In this document: in pieces, positions 10,146 through 17,879 of the stretch
Position numbering within the stretch: position 1 is the stretch's first letter
Layout: every line of letters begins with the position of its first letter
Assembly (NCBI RefSeq): GCF_029961145.1
Contig: NZ_JASBRG010000007.1
Location: forward strand, 1,589,174 to 1,653,173
DNA: 64,000 nt
Source: Pinibacter soli
GTDB lineage: Bacteria > Bacteroidota > Bacteroidia > Chitinophagales > Chitinophagaceae
Direction of reading: 5' to 3'
Made by a program: the position numbers and the translations under genes
Notes under the pieces: generated by a model
What the model was told of the DNA's origin: nothing
Seen by the model: only the letters and a program-made list of their open reading frames with translations
Database searches by the model: none

Positions 10146-11291
10146 CTATTTACTCAAGTACCTGTATATTTCACAAGCCACCAGCAAGAACGCTCCTACT
10201 CCAAAGTTTGCGGTAGAATTTTTATCCACCACCTGGCCAGGAATTGCCCTGTCGCCTATAGGTTGCACATAACCAATCGTTCCATCCTGCTGTATTGCAG
10301 TTTTAGTAAGATATGCCCATGACTTTTTTACTACAGGCAGGAATTCATTTTTATCTAAATAACCATTATTCATACCCCACATTAAGCCGTAGGTAAAAAA
10401 TGCAGTGCCGCTGGTTTCAGGGCCGGGCGCATGTTCTGCATCCTGCAGGCTTCTTGCCCAATAGCCGTCGGCTTGTTGTAAGGGTTTGAGCGCTTTTGCC
10501 ATGCCGGTAAATTTTGCTATGTACTCACTTCTATGTGGATCATTTGCGGGCAAGTCTTTCAAAACTTTTGCGAGAGCAGCAAAAACCCAACCGTTTCCTC
10601 TTGCCCAAAAATCTTTCTTACCATTTACCGTTTTATGTGCAGGAAAAACATAACGAGCATCGCGGTAGTATATCTTTTCGGTGGAGTCGTACATGATTGA
10701 ATTAGCGTACTCAAAATATTCATACATCTTATTGAGATACTGAGGGTTTTGCGTGGTCTTATACAATTTCACCATCACGGGCATTACCATGTACAGGCCA
10801 TCGGCCCACCACCAGTAATCATTTTTTGACGTGCTCATTTCATATTCCATTACCTGTTTTGCCCTTGCTATTTTCTTCTCATCCTTTTCCAGATTATACA
10901 GATCGGCGTAGGTTTGAAAACAACATTGCCAGTCGCCAAACAGCACAAACTCAGGCTTTTCGCCATAGGAATATTTCCATTCAGATGTGTCATCAGAAGT
11001 TGCACCTTTCCAGTTATTGTAATTTGCCCAGACTTCTGCGTATTGCCTGTACTTTTCGTTTTTTGTAACAGCATACGCTTCCATATTTCCTGTTTGATAA
11101 GCCGCTACATCCCAGAAAGATCTTTGCTCAGGAGAGTGTGTTGATTGCCATTTATTATTTACAACGTTGATAATGTCTAACACTTCTTTTGCACTGTTGC
11201 CAAACTGCTTGGTGCTTTTGTGAATTTTACAGGAAAGAAAAAACAATGATCCTGTGAGTATCAATAAGCTGAGGCTTGCAAATCGTTTCAT
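10146..11291 (-). CDS. GH105 unsaturated rhamnogalacturonyl/glucuronyl hydrolase lipoprotein
   Basis: A 381-residue (alpha/alpha)6-barrel protein of the YteR/YesR type. The ATG at 11291 opens a lipoprotein signal with Cys21 (LFFLSC). Family marks include WWWADGLYM (160-168; the Asp at 164 corresponds to the catalytic Asp of the family) and FWARGNGW (228-235), followed by the GTAFFTYGLMWG segment. The family removes the unsaturated uronic acid left by polysaccharide lyases, acting by vinyl-ether hydration. It starts 14 bases after the GH43 stop, so the two are surely co-transcribed. The pairing suggests a uronic-acid-capped side chain of arabinogalactan or rhamnogalacturonan. GH88 is the main alternative family, but the motifs favour GH105. 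Confidence 0.88.
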   Translation of the reverse strand: MKRFASLSLLILTGSLFFLSCKIHKSTKQFGNSAKEVLDIINVVNNKWQSTHSPEQRSFWDVAAYQTGNMEAYAVTKNEKYRQYAEVWANYNNWKGATSDDTSEWKYSYGEKPEFVLFGDWQCCFQTYADLYNLEKDEKKIARAKQVMEYEMSTSKNDYWWWADGLYMVMPVMVKLYKTTQNPQYLNKMYEYFEYANSIMYDSTEKIYYRDARYVFPAHKTVNGKKDFWARGNGWVFAALAKVLKDLPANDPHRSEYIAKFTGMAKALKPLQQADGYWARSLQDAEHAPGPETSGTAFFTYGLMWGMNNGYLDKNEFLPVVKKSWAYLTKTAIQQDGTIGYVQPIGDRAIPGQVVDKNSTANFGVGAFLLVACEIYRYLSK

Positions 11292-11305
11292 AGTAAAATC
11301 GTTTT

Positions 11306-12310
11306 TTAAAATTGCACATTACCGGTTTTAATATCGATGGACCATGGCTTTGGCTCCGGTAACCATAGCCTTCCGTCGCCTATTTGCAAAGGCATCCACA
11401 GATAACGGGAATCCCATTGTGTTTTAGGTTTCCATTGATCGGCCATAAAAATTACCGTAGTATTTTTTGTTCCTTCCACTTTCAGCATCATTGTAGATTG
11501 CGAGCCATAGGTTTTTGTTTCGGGAGCTGCAATATCTTTAAACTCCGTCCATGGACCTTCGAGTGATGTTGCAGTGGCGTACTTATTTGGATTGGGATTC
11601 CAACCGGTTAGCGCAGAACCGATGGCGTAGTACAATCCTTTGTAGTGAACAATGGCCCCGCCTTCCAATGGGGCATTGATCAAACAAACTTCTTTTTCCA
11701 CTTTTAAATAATCATCTGACAATTTTGCAATGGAAAATCCTTTTGTAGGCCTGCTTTCGAAAACCAGGTAAGCGGTTCCGTCGTCATCAATGAATTGCCC
11801 AATGTCGCGGCTTTCTTTTTCCAGCGGACGAAAACTCTCACGGTACAGAAACGGACCTTCTGGCCTGTCACTCGTAGCAATACCTACCCTTGCAAGCTTG
11901 TACCGGGCATCATCCAGATGGAAGTACATCACATAGGTTTTCGTTTTCCGGTTGAAATAAACCTTTGGTCTTTCCAACACCCAGTGACTGCCCAAATGTT
12001 CAGGGTCCGGAAGTTGCAAAGCGTCGCCCATGAACTTCCAATTCGTCAAATCGCTTGAGCGGTAGCAACTAACATAGCGCAGCCCAGTATCCATGCCTTG
12101 CCTGCGCTCTTCGCCATACCAATAATAATATTTGTCGATTTTTACAATACCGCCTCCATGGGCCTGAATGTGATTGCCTTTGTCATCCGGCCAAACTTCG
12201 CCGGGGTTGATCTTTTTTTGAGCGATTGCAGAGGTAAGCATGGCAATTATTGCCACGATACACAGGAAGAATTTGCTGCCAGTAAAACAAGCATTCGTTT
12301 TATCTTTCAT
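11306..12310 (-). CDS. GH43 family protein resembling exo-beta-1,3-galactanase (subfamily 24-like)
   Basis: A 334-residue five-bladed propeller hydrolase with a signal peptide ending near residue 31 (SAIAQ). The ATG at 12310 is chosen over a TTG at 12322. The N-terminal block HIQAHGGGIVKI plus YYYWYGE, and the blocks ERPKVYF (Glu113) and LEGGAIVHY (Glu216), match the exo-beta-1,3-galactanase branch. The usual GH43 catalytic Asp near the N-terminus is absent (His in QAHGGG), and a Gln (271, in YGSQSTMM) lies where the Phanerochaete enzyme uses Gln as base; spacing Glu216-Gln271 equals Glu208-Gln263 of that enzyme. Likely role: release of galactose from the beta-1,3-galactan backbone of arabinogalactan. 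It is the first gene of the minus-strand locus. Subfamily and substrate are inferred. Confidence 0.85.
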   Translation of the reverse strand: MKDKTNACFTGSKFFLCIVAIIAMLTSAIAQKKINPGEVWPDDKGNHIQAHGGGIVKIDKYYYWYGEERRQGMDTGLRYVSCYRSSDLTNWKFMGDALQLPDPEHLGSHWVLERPKVYFNRKTKTYVMYFHLDDARYKLARVGIATSDRPEGPFLYRESFRPLEKESRDIGQFIDDDGTAYLVFESRPTKGFSIAKLSDDYLKVEKEVCLINAPLEGGAIVHYKGLYYAIGSALTGWNPNPNKYATATSLEGPWTEFKDIAAPETKTYGSQSTMMLKVEGTKNTTVIFMADQWKPKTQWDSRYLWMPLQIGDGRLWLPEPKPWSIDIKTGNVQF

Positions 12311-12373
12311 AATAATAAACAATTGAAGGAAAGACTTTTAGCAAAACGAAAATAGCCCTACAAGCGTTTTTGT

Positions 12374-12403
12374 ACAGGGGGTAAATCTTGATAAAAAGGG
12401 GGA
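12374..12403 (-). promoter_or_regulatory. G-rich box upstream of the GH43/GH105 pair
   Basis: Reads ACAGGGGGTAAA, then TCTT, then AAAAAGGGGG on the plus strand, and ends 64 bases before the GH43 start. It matches the box at 5670-5699 upstream of susC in most positions and in spacing, allowing one inserted base. Shared only between these two promoters of one locus, as far as I can see, so it is a candidate operator for the hybrid regulator encoded between them. Confidence 0.5.
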
Positions 12404-12418
12404 CATTTTAGGAGTGAG

Positions 12419-12633
12419 CACGCAGATGACGCTGATTTAGGTGATTGACGCAGATTTTGATGGCACACGGATTAGACGGATTTACACGGATTTTTTCTTT
12501 TATCAAACACGAAAATATTTATCAGGCATTCAATTGATCTATAGTGATCAGTGCAAATCTGCTAAATCAGCGTCATCTGCGTGCCTTAAAAAAGATCCGT
12601 GTAAATCCGTCCAATCAGTGTTATCCGTGTGCC
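12419..12633. repeat. Four-copy interleaved inverted repeat cluster (A-B-A'-B')
   Basis: Four related units of about 40 bases in the spacer between the GH43 start and the permease stop. Arm A (12419-12440) is the exact 22-base complement of A' (12562-12583). Arm B (12462-12491) is a near complement of B' (12595-12633). The order A-B-A'-B' means the two stems cannot both form as nested hairpins. All units share the words CACACGGAT, GATTTACACGG or GCAGATGACGCTGATTT. Further single copies lie at 15872-15906 and 52724-52766. B' begins five bases after the permease stop codon. No gene is visible in this spacer. Confidence 0.8.
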
Positions 12634-12638
12634 TTCTT

Positions 12639-15023
12639 CTACTCAGTCCTCAGGCTCTGTGCAGGGTTCGCTATGGCGGCTTTGAAGGCCTGGAAGCCAA
12701 GTGTGAATAGTGCAATAATCATTGCAACAAATCCGGAGACCAGGAAGATCCACCAATTGAGGTGGATGCGGTAGGCAAAATCCTGCAGCCACTTGTTCAT
12801 CATGAACCAGGAGAATGGAACTGCTACAAGCATGGAAAGGAAGATAATTTTCAACAGACTTCCTGTGAGCAACATGGTGATGTTCGTTACGCTGGCACCC
12901 AGCACCTTTCTTACACCAATTTCTTTTACCCGCTGGCTAACAGTAAACGTGATCAAACCAAACAAACCAAGGCAGGCAATGCAAATAGTAAGCATCGTAA
13001 AGGCAAATAATATTTGTCCCTGCTTTTGCTCGGCCTGGTATTGTGCAAGGAAATTTTTATCAAGGAACTGATAATCGAACGTCGCCGAAGGGTCAAACTT
13101 TCTGAATGTATTCTCTACCTCCGTCAAAGATTTTGAGAGGTTGCTTTCACTTAAACGAACATACATGTTGTCGCTTTCCATGGCATTCTTTGGCAACTGC
13201 ATGATCATTGGTTCTATTTTGTGTTGCAAAGAATAAATGTGGTAATCTTTTACGACGCCAATGATGTTTACCGCGGAAATTTTTCCAGTAGAATCTTTAC
13301 CTCTGGAAATCCTTTTACCGACACCACTTGTCCAGCCCTGTCGCTGAAGAAAGGCTTCGTTCACAATTACATCATCACTATCGGACGTTATGTTTTTTGA
13401 AAAATTTCGTCCTTCTTTCAAATGTATTTGCATCGCAGGAATAAAATCGGGATCAATGGTTAAGCCATACGCGAGATTGCTGCGATCTTCGAAGACGCCA
13501 TTCTTTTCAACGCTGTAATCCATCATGCCAATGTTGTTATTACCAATTGGATTGCCAGCAGACGCAACCGCTTTTACATTTGGATTTTGCAATAAGGCTT
13601 CACGAAGAGCGGGCACTTTTCCCCTAACCTCTCTGGAATCAATATGAAAGGTCATCATTTGATTTTTGTTGAAGCCGAGATCTGTATTGCTGACGTAGTG
13701 AAGCTGTAAATAGATAACGAGCGATGATGTTATTAAAATTACGGTTACGGCATACTGAAATAGCACCAGTGATTTTCTGAAAATGACTTGTCCCTTTACA
13801 TCGCCCAATTGATTTTTCAAAGCAGGAATGGCCTTGAAACTCGATAAAAATAATGCCGGATATAACCCACCAATAAGCCCGGCAATCGTTGTAAAACATA
13901 AGAGATAAAAAATACTTGCAGACAAACCAAATCTCCATATCGATAAAGTTTTTCCTGTAACATTATTGATCAGCGGCATAAGCAACGCCACCAAGACCAC
14001 ACTGATCACAGCTGCAATAACGATCATGCTGATGGATTCAGCAAGAAACAAACTAACGAGATTATTTTTACTGGAACCTACAATTCTCCTCACCGCTACT
14101 TCGCGCAGGCGCACGGATGCACGGGCCGTAGAGATGTTGATATAATTGATCAATGCAATGATGAGAACAAGCAAACCAACGATGGACAAAACATAAATGT
14201 ATTTTATATCGTGGTTCTCTCCCAACTCATACATTAAGTGAGAGCGAAGATGTATCGAGGTAAAGGGTTGCAGTTCAAGATTGAAATGAATATTCTGCGC
14301 ATTGAGGGTAAGATATTTTGTAACAAACTCAGGCATTTTTGCACGCAGTTTTTCTATTTCTGCATTCTTCTTCAAAAGGATGTAAGTGTAAATGCTGAGA
14401 TTGTTCCAATCGCCTTTGTAATCCGGAGAAAACGGGCGCAGCGCCTTAAATGTAAAATGTGAGCTTGCCGGAACGTCTTCTATAATCGCGGCCACATTCA
14501 CAGGGCTTTTATCTATGTAAACTGTTTTGCTGATCGCAGCTGCTGGATCACCAAACAGTTTTGTCGCGAGTGTTTTTGTGAGCACAATCGCGTTGGGATC
14601 TTTTAGCGCATTTGTTCCACCTGCGATGAAACGATAAGTAAATACATCGAAGAAAGAAGGATCAGTAAAAAAGATATTGCCTTCTTTAATTGTCTTGTCA
14701 TTGTAAGTGAGTATACCACCGCCTTCGGGATCAATTCTTACAGCATCTTCCACTTCCGGAAAATCCTTTTTAAAAGCTGCCGCGGATAATCCCGACGTGC
14801 CTGTGATATCAAATTTCTCTTCGTCCCACCATCCGTGAGAAACGAGTCTGTAGATTCTCTCCGCATTGTGGTGGTAGCGATCATAGCTTATTTCATCAGC
14901 AATGTACAATGAAATGATCCAAACTGCGGTAAGGCTCAATGCCAGCCCCGAAATATTTATAAAAGAAAAAGCCTTTTGTCTTGTGATGCTACGAAAAGCC
15001 GTTTTAAAATAATTTCTGAGCAT
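12639..15023 (-). CDS. ABC transporter permease, FtsX/MacB type
   Basis: A 794-residue inner-membrane protein of the large Bacteroidota FtsX-like permease group. It starts MLRNYFKTAFRSI at the ATG at 15023, with a first membrane helix at about 18-42. A periplasmic MacB_PCD domain follows, then three helices around residues 280-390 (with the RLREVAVRRIVGSSKNN coupling segment), a further helix, a second periplasmic domain and a final FtsX domain with VKEIGVRKVLGAS before the last helices. It ends in NPAQSLRTE, as does the related protein at 38680-41103. No ATPase gene is adjacent, so the partner must be encoded elsewhere. Such proteins typically handle lipoprotein traffic, mechanotransmission or peptide export; which applies here cannot be said. 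Confidence 0.9.
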   Translation of the reverse strand: MLRNYFKTAFRSITRQKAFSFINISGLALSLTAVWIISLYIADEISYDRYHHNAERIYRLVSHGWWDEEKFDITGTSGLSAAAFKKDFPEVEDAVRIDPEGGGILTYNDKTIKEGNIFFTDPSFFDVFTYRFIAGGTNALKDPNAIVLTKTLATKLFGDPAAAISKTVYIDKSPVNVAAIIEDVPASSHFTFKALRPFSPDYKGDWNNLSIYTYILLKKNAEIEKLRAKMPEFVTKYLTLNAQNIHFNLELQPFTSIHLRSHLMYELGENHDIKYIYVLSIVGLLVLIIALINYINISTARASVRLREVAVRRIVGSSKNNLVSLFLAESISMIVIAAVISVVLVALLMPLINNVTGKTLSIWRFGLSASIFYLLCFTTIAGLIGGLYPALFLSSFKAIPALKNQLGDVKGQVIFRKSLVLFQYAVTVILITSSLVIYLQLHYVSNTDLGFNKNQMMTFHIDSREVRGKVPALREALLQNPNVKAVASAGNPIGNNNIGMMDYSVEKNGVFEDRSNLAYGLTIDPDFIPAMQIHLKEGRNFSKNITSDSDDVIVNEAFLQRQGWTSGVGKRISRGKDSTGKISAVNIIGVVKDYHIYSLQHKIEPMIMQLPKNAMESDNMYVRLSESNLSKSLTEVENTFRKFDPSATFDYQFLDKNFLAQYQAEQKQGQILFAFTMLTICIACLGLFGLITFTVSQRVKEIGVRKVLGASVTNITMLLTGSLLKIIFLSMLVAVPFSWFMMNKWLQDFAYRIHLNWWIFLVSGFVAMIIALFTLGFQAFKAAIANPAQSLRTE

Positions 15024-15159
15024 TTAGTGTTGTTTGGAAAAGAAAAGATAATAACATGCCAGAAATATTTGTATAGTAATATCAAAGGTTTAGCAACTAA
15101 CGGTCCGTTGCGCATGTTTGATTCCGATACAAAAGTGTTCGGTTTTGGTACGGCAACCA

Positions 15160-15250
15160 GAAATTAGCAATTAGAAATCCTGCACCAATCCGCCAAATCT
15201 GAATCATCCATGTGCGACTAACTCCTAATTCCTAATTTCTAATTCCTGAT
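15160..15250. repeat. Gene-end AATTAG repeat, inverted arms
   Basis: Short runs of the word AATTAG/CTAATT. The left part (15160-15177) is roughly complementary to the right part (15225-15250). Bases 15229-15250 are identical, in reverse complement, to 63492-63513 downstream of araA. In both places the 22-base word begins with the last A of the stop codon. It lies in the 226-base spacer upstream of the permease and directly after the SRPBCC gene. Possible role: transcript 3' end structure. Confidence 0.6.
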
Positions 15251-15696
15251 CACGCATCCGGAATCACTGGTTCCACCAATCGCATCAACTTATCCAACGA
15301 CTCCTGCCAGCCCAGATAGCACATCTCAGCGGGTATCATGTCTGGAATTCCTTCCTGTGTAACTTTAATTTCTGTACCCACAATCACTTTACGAAGCGTA
15401 ACTGAAGTGACCATCTCTCCTGGCAAATTAGGAGCATCAAATTTATCAGTGTATTTCAAAAACTCATTGGGTTTCACCTCTAAATATTTACCACCAAATG
15501 AATGGCCGTGGCTTGTTGTAAAATTGTGAAATGACATTCTAAATGAACCACCCACTTTTACATCCATTTCATGAACGGTGCAGAGAAATCCATATGGTGG
15601 CAACCATGAGGCAATTGCAAGCGCCTCTGTAAATGCGCGATATACTTTTTCCGGCGAAGCCTTAAGCACTCTGTGCAGGGAAACACTATTTGGCAT
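15250..15696 (-). CDS. SRPBCC (AHSA1-type) family protein
   Basis: A 148-residue cytosolic protein of the START/Bet v1-like fold. The start HRVLKASPEKVYRAFTE and the following W-LPPYGF, the central GGSFRMSFHNF and the C-terminal GWQESLDKLMRLVEP match the activator-of-Hsp90-ATPase-1-like group common in Bacteroidota. These small domains bind hydrophobic ligands; their cellular role is mostly unknown. The ATG at 15696 is the only sensible start. It has no operon partner: the permease behind it is 226 bases away and the gene ahead belongs to another transcript ending in the terminator at 15999-16032. Confidence 0.88.
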   Translation of the reverse strand: MPNSVSLHRVLKASPEKVYRAFTEALAIASWLPPYGFLCTVHEMDVKVGGSFRMSFHNFTTSHGHSFGGKYLEVKPNEFLKYTDKFDAPNLPGEMVTSVTLRKVIVGTEIKVTQEGIPDMIPAEMCYLGWQESLDKLMRLVEPVIPDA

Positions 15697-15998
15697 AAGA
15701 AAGTTTTTAAGGTCCTACTCGTTTGGCTTTTCGGTTCCGCCCGTTTTTAAAGTGTTGCTGCTCCACTGATGCTGTTTGCTGGTTGAAATCAACACAACAA
15801 AGATGCCAGTAATATTTGACTTGGAAAAAGGTGGGATGAGACAAAGAGTGGGGTGTTTGCGACCGAGGGTTGGCACACAGATGACACTGATTGGACTGAT
15901 TTATACGCCCGCCTGCAGACTTAGTCGGGCAGGAATTTTATTCTTGCTGAGTATTTTTTACATCCTTTAAATAAAAAAGATCATCGCTTTATCTCAAT
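15697..15998. other. Spacer with one copy of the CACAGATGACACTGATT repeat and a TAGTCGGGCAGG hairpin
   Basis: No gene is visible here. Bases 15872-15906 are a direct-orientation copy of the repeat family clustered at 12419-12633. Immediately next, 15907-15933 holds GCCCG...CGGGC around the word TAGTCGGGCAGG, which recurs at 44262-44273 and in a diverged form near 47087-47098. The SRPBCC promoter presumably lies at 15700-15860; I see no clear consensus. Confidence 0.6.
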
Positions 15999-16032
15999 AA
16001 AAAAACAGATCCGGCACAATGGCCGGATCTGT
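15999..16032 (-). terminator. Rho-independent terminator of the minus-strand cluster
   Basis: A perfect 11-bp stem, ACAGATCCGGC (16005-16015) with GCCGGATCTGT (16022-16032), and a six-base loop. Read on the minus strand it is followed by a run of seven T. It stands 78 bases after the stop of the last thioredoxin gene (16110) and closes the ten-gene cluster. This is the cleanest terminator in the window. Confidence 0.92.
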
Positions 16033-16109
16033 CTTAAAATTTGCGATCACATCACCCATGTGGATCGACTTATTTACCAACCACTTGCCATTGGTAATTG
16101 CTCATTGTT

Positions 16110-17879
16110 TCACAACAATGCTTTATCAATATATTTTTTCAAATCTTCTTTTGCTTCAGGTTTCGGACAACGGATCTCAATCCATTTTCCGTGTTTGTCA
16201 ATCAGCATGAACCTTGGAATGGCCGTAAGCTGATATTTTCTTCCAAATGCTTTTCCAAAATCATCGATCAATTGCACGCCACCAAGTTGTTTTTCAGTAA
16301 CCATGTTCATCCACTTTTGACGAGCTTCCATTTTATCGAGTGAAATGCCAACGAAAACGATGTTCTTGTTACCCACATATTCTTCTTCAATCTCTTTCAA
16401 AAAAGGCATTTGCGCTTTGCATGGGCCGCACCAGGTTGCCCAAACATCAACCAACACAACCTTTCCTTTAAAGTCTTTCATTGAAACCATTTTGCCTGTG
16501 CTATCCGGAAGGGAAAAGTCGTAAGCTGATTTTCCAATGAAAGCAGTATCGCCGGCATACATAGCAAAAATGCCTTTGTAAGTTTCATTTGCCGGGGCAA
16601 GCTTTGCATACTTTTTTTGTGGCTCAAATGTTTCTCTGAATTCACTAAGATTGTTGATCTCAATTTGATCCATCTGATCTTTAAAGAAGTACGATTTCAA
16701 AGTGTCATTGCTGATCGAATTAATCATTAACTTAAGCTTCTCTCCTTTTGACAACTGATCTCTTTTTTCTTTTGGCAAAGCAGCCACATTCAAGAGAGCG
16801 TACAACTTCATGTATTGTCTTGTTTCTCCTATTTTTAATAGAGATGCCGTATTGAATTTATCTGGCTGAATGAATGTTTTATAAAACTCAGGAACATTGT
16901 CGAATTCCTTAGGCTGAGCTCTGAAACTGCCTATCTTTTTTGCGGAAAGCTGAAACAATAAATTCATTGGCGCCAACTCCTTGTCAATAGAAAGCGCCTC
17001 ATGAATTTGCGCCTTTATAGCATTGTCTTTAATATCAATATCTTTTACAAATGCGTCCATAGATGGCTGCAATTTTTTATAGTTATTGATATAGGATGTT
17101 AGATCAAATTTATCATTGGTGAAAGTTGACAGATTGTATCCATAACTGGTCATTGGCAATGTTAACTGCTGCCAGTTATAAAGTATCTGATTCACCAATG
17201 ATCCGTTAACAGACGAAAGGAAACCTGTTCTGTTGTCAACTTCCACTTGCAGGTTATCTAACGGCTGTAAGTAAAACCGCAATTTCCAGCGCGGTGATGA
17301 TAGATAATAAAATCCTTTCGATTTTACATTTACCGGAATAGCAAATTCACCTTTGCTATTAATCATCGCCGTACTTACATTCTTCAACTCTCCTTCTGCA
17401 ACTGTATTTAATGATACCATGCCCATTGTCACATTCTTTACAGAGCCTGCCACCATGGTAAATTTCGGAGGCGTGACGAGTTGTTTTACTTCCCATCCTT
17501 TTTTCTTCAACGAATCAAACTTTGAAGGAGTAATTGACAAAGAATAATCTTTGTCTGGGCTCAGCGATAATGTAACTAAACAAATTTTATCATTCGTAAA
17601 ATGACGGCCATGAGGCTTCAGCACGTTCAGCTGAAAGCGATAAACTGATGCCGAATCTTTTGGAATCGAAAACAAAAAACTTCCGTCAGAAGGAGAAATT
17701 TTATATTCTGCCACTCTTTGCAGTTTATTGTCAACGATTTTATTAACCCACAATTCTGCATTTACTTTTTCAGTAACAACTCCACTTACAACATGTGTAG
17801 CGCTTTGGCCCCATGCAGATACAGCAACGAACATCACCGCACCTGCTAAAACTTTCTTAATTACCGATTGCATGATCAT
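16110..17879 (-). CDS. TlpA-like thioredoxin-domain protein (WCGPC), long N-terminal region
   Basis: A 589-residue exported protein. The ATG at 17879 overlaps the preceding gene's end by 23 bases; a second ATG at 17873 is equally possible. After the signal peptide (ending about SAWGQ) come DUF4369-like beta-rich repeats and a helical middle, then a TlpA/AhpC-type thioredoxin fold (about 450-589). This has active-site WCGPC with Cys484 and Cys487 and the cis-Pro motif AIPRF near 553-557. Such proteins reduce disulfides in the periplasm. It is the last gene of the cluster and a paralogue of the gene at 17857-19284. Alongside SusCD and metalloproteases it may open disulfides in imported peptides; that is inference. 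Confidence 0.9.
   Translation of the reverse strand: MIMQSVIKKVLAGAVMFVAVSAWGQSATHVVSGVVTEKVNAELWVNKIVDNKLQRVAEYKISPSDGSFLFSIPKDSASVYRFQLNVLKPHGRHFTNDKICLVTLSLSPDKDYSLSITPSKFDSLKKKGWEVKQLVTPPKFTMVAGSVKNVTMGMVSLNTVAEGELKNVSTAMINSKGEFAIPVNVKSKGFYYLSSPRWKLRFYLQPLDNLQVEVDNRTGFLSSVNGSLVNQILYNWQQLTLPMTSYGYNLSTFTNDKFDLTSYINNYKKLQPSMDAFVKDIDIKDNAIKAQIHEALSIDKELAPMNLLFQLSAKKIGSFRAQPKEFDNVPEFYKTFIQPDKFNTASLLKIGETRQYMKLYALLNVAALPKEKRDQLSKGEKLKLMINSISNDTLKSYFFKDQMDQIEINNLSEFRETFEPQKKYAKLAPANETYKGIFAMYAGDTAFIGKSAYDFSLPDSTGKMVSMKDFKGKVVLVDVWATWCGPCKAQMPFLKEIEEEYVGNKNIVFVGISLDKMEARQKWMNMVTEKQLGGVQLIDDFGKAFGRKYQLTAIPRFMLIDKHGKWIEIRCPKPEAKEDLKKYIDKALL

Noticed and set aside
12419..12633. CRISPR-like array
   Set aside because: The units are in mixed orientation, differ in sequence and have no regular spacers; no cas gene is present.
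15776..15970. Short plus-strand frame in the spacer upstream of the SRPBCC gene
   Set aside because: It runs through dispersed repeat DNA and reads as low-quality protein.
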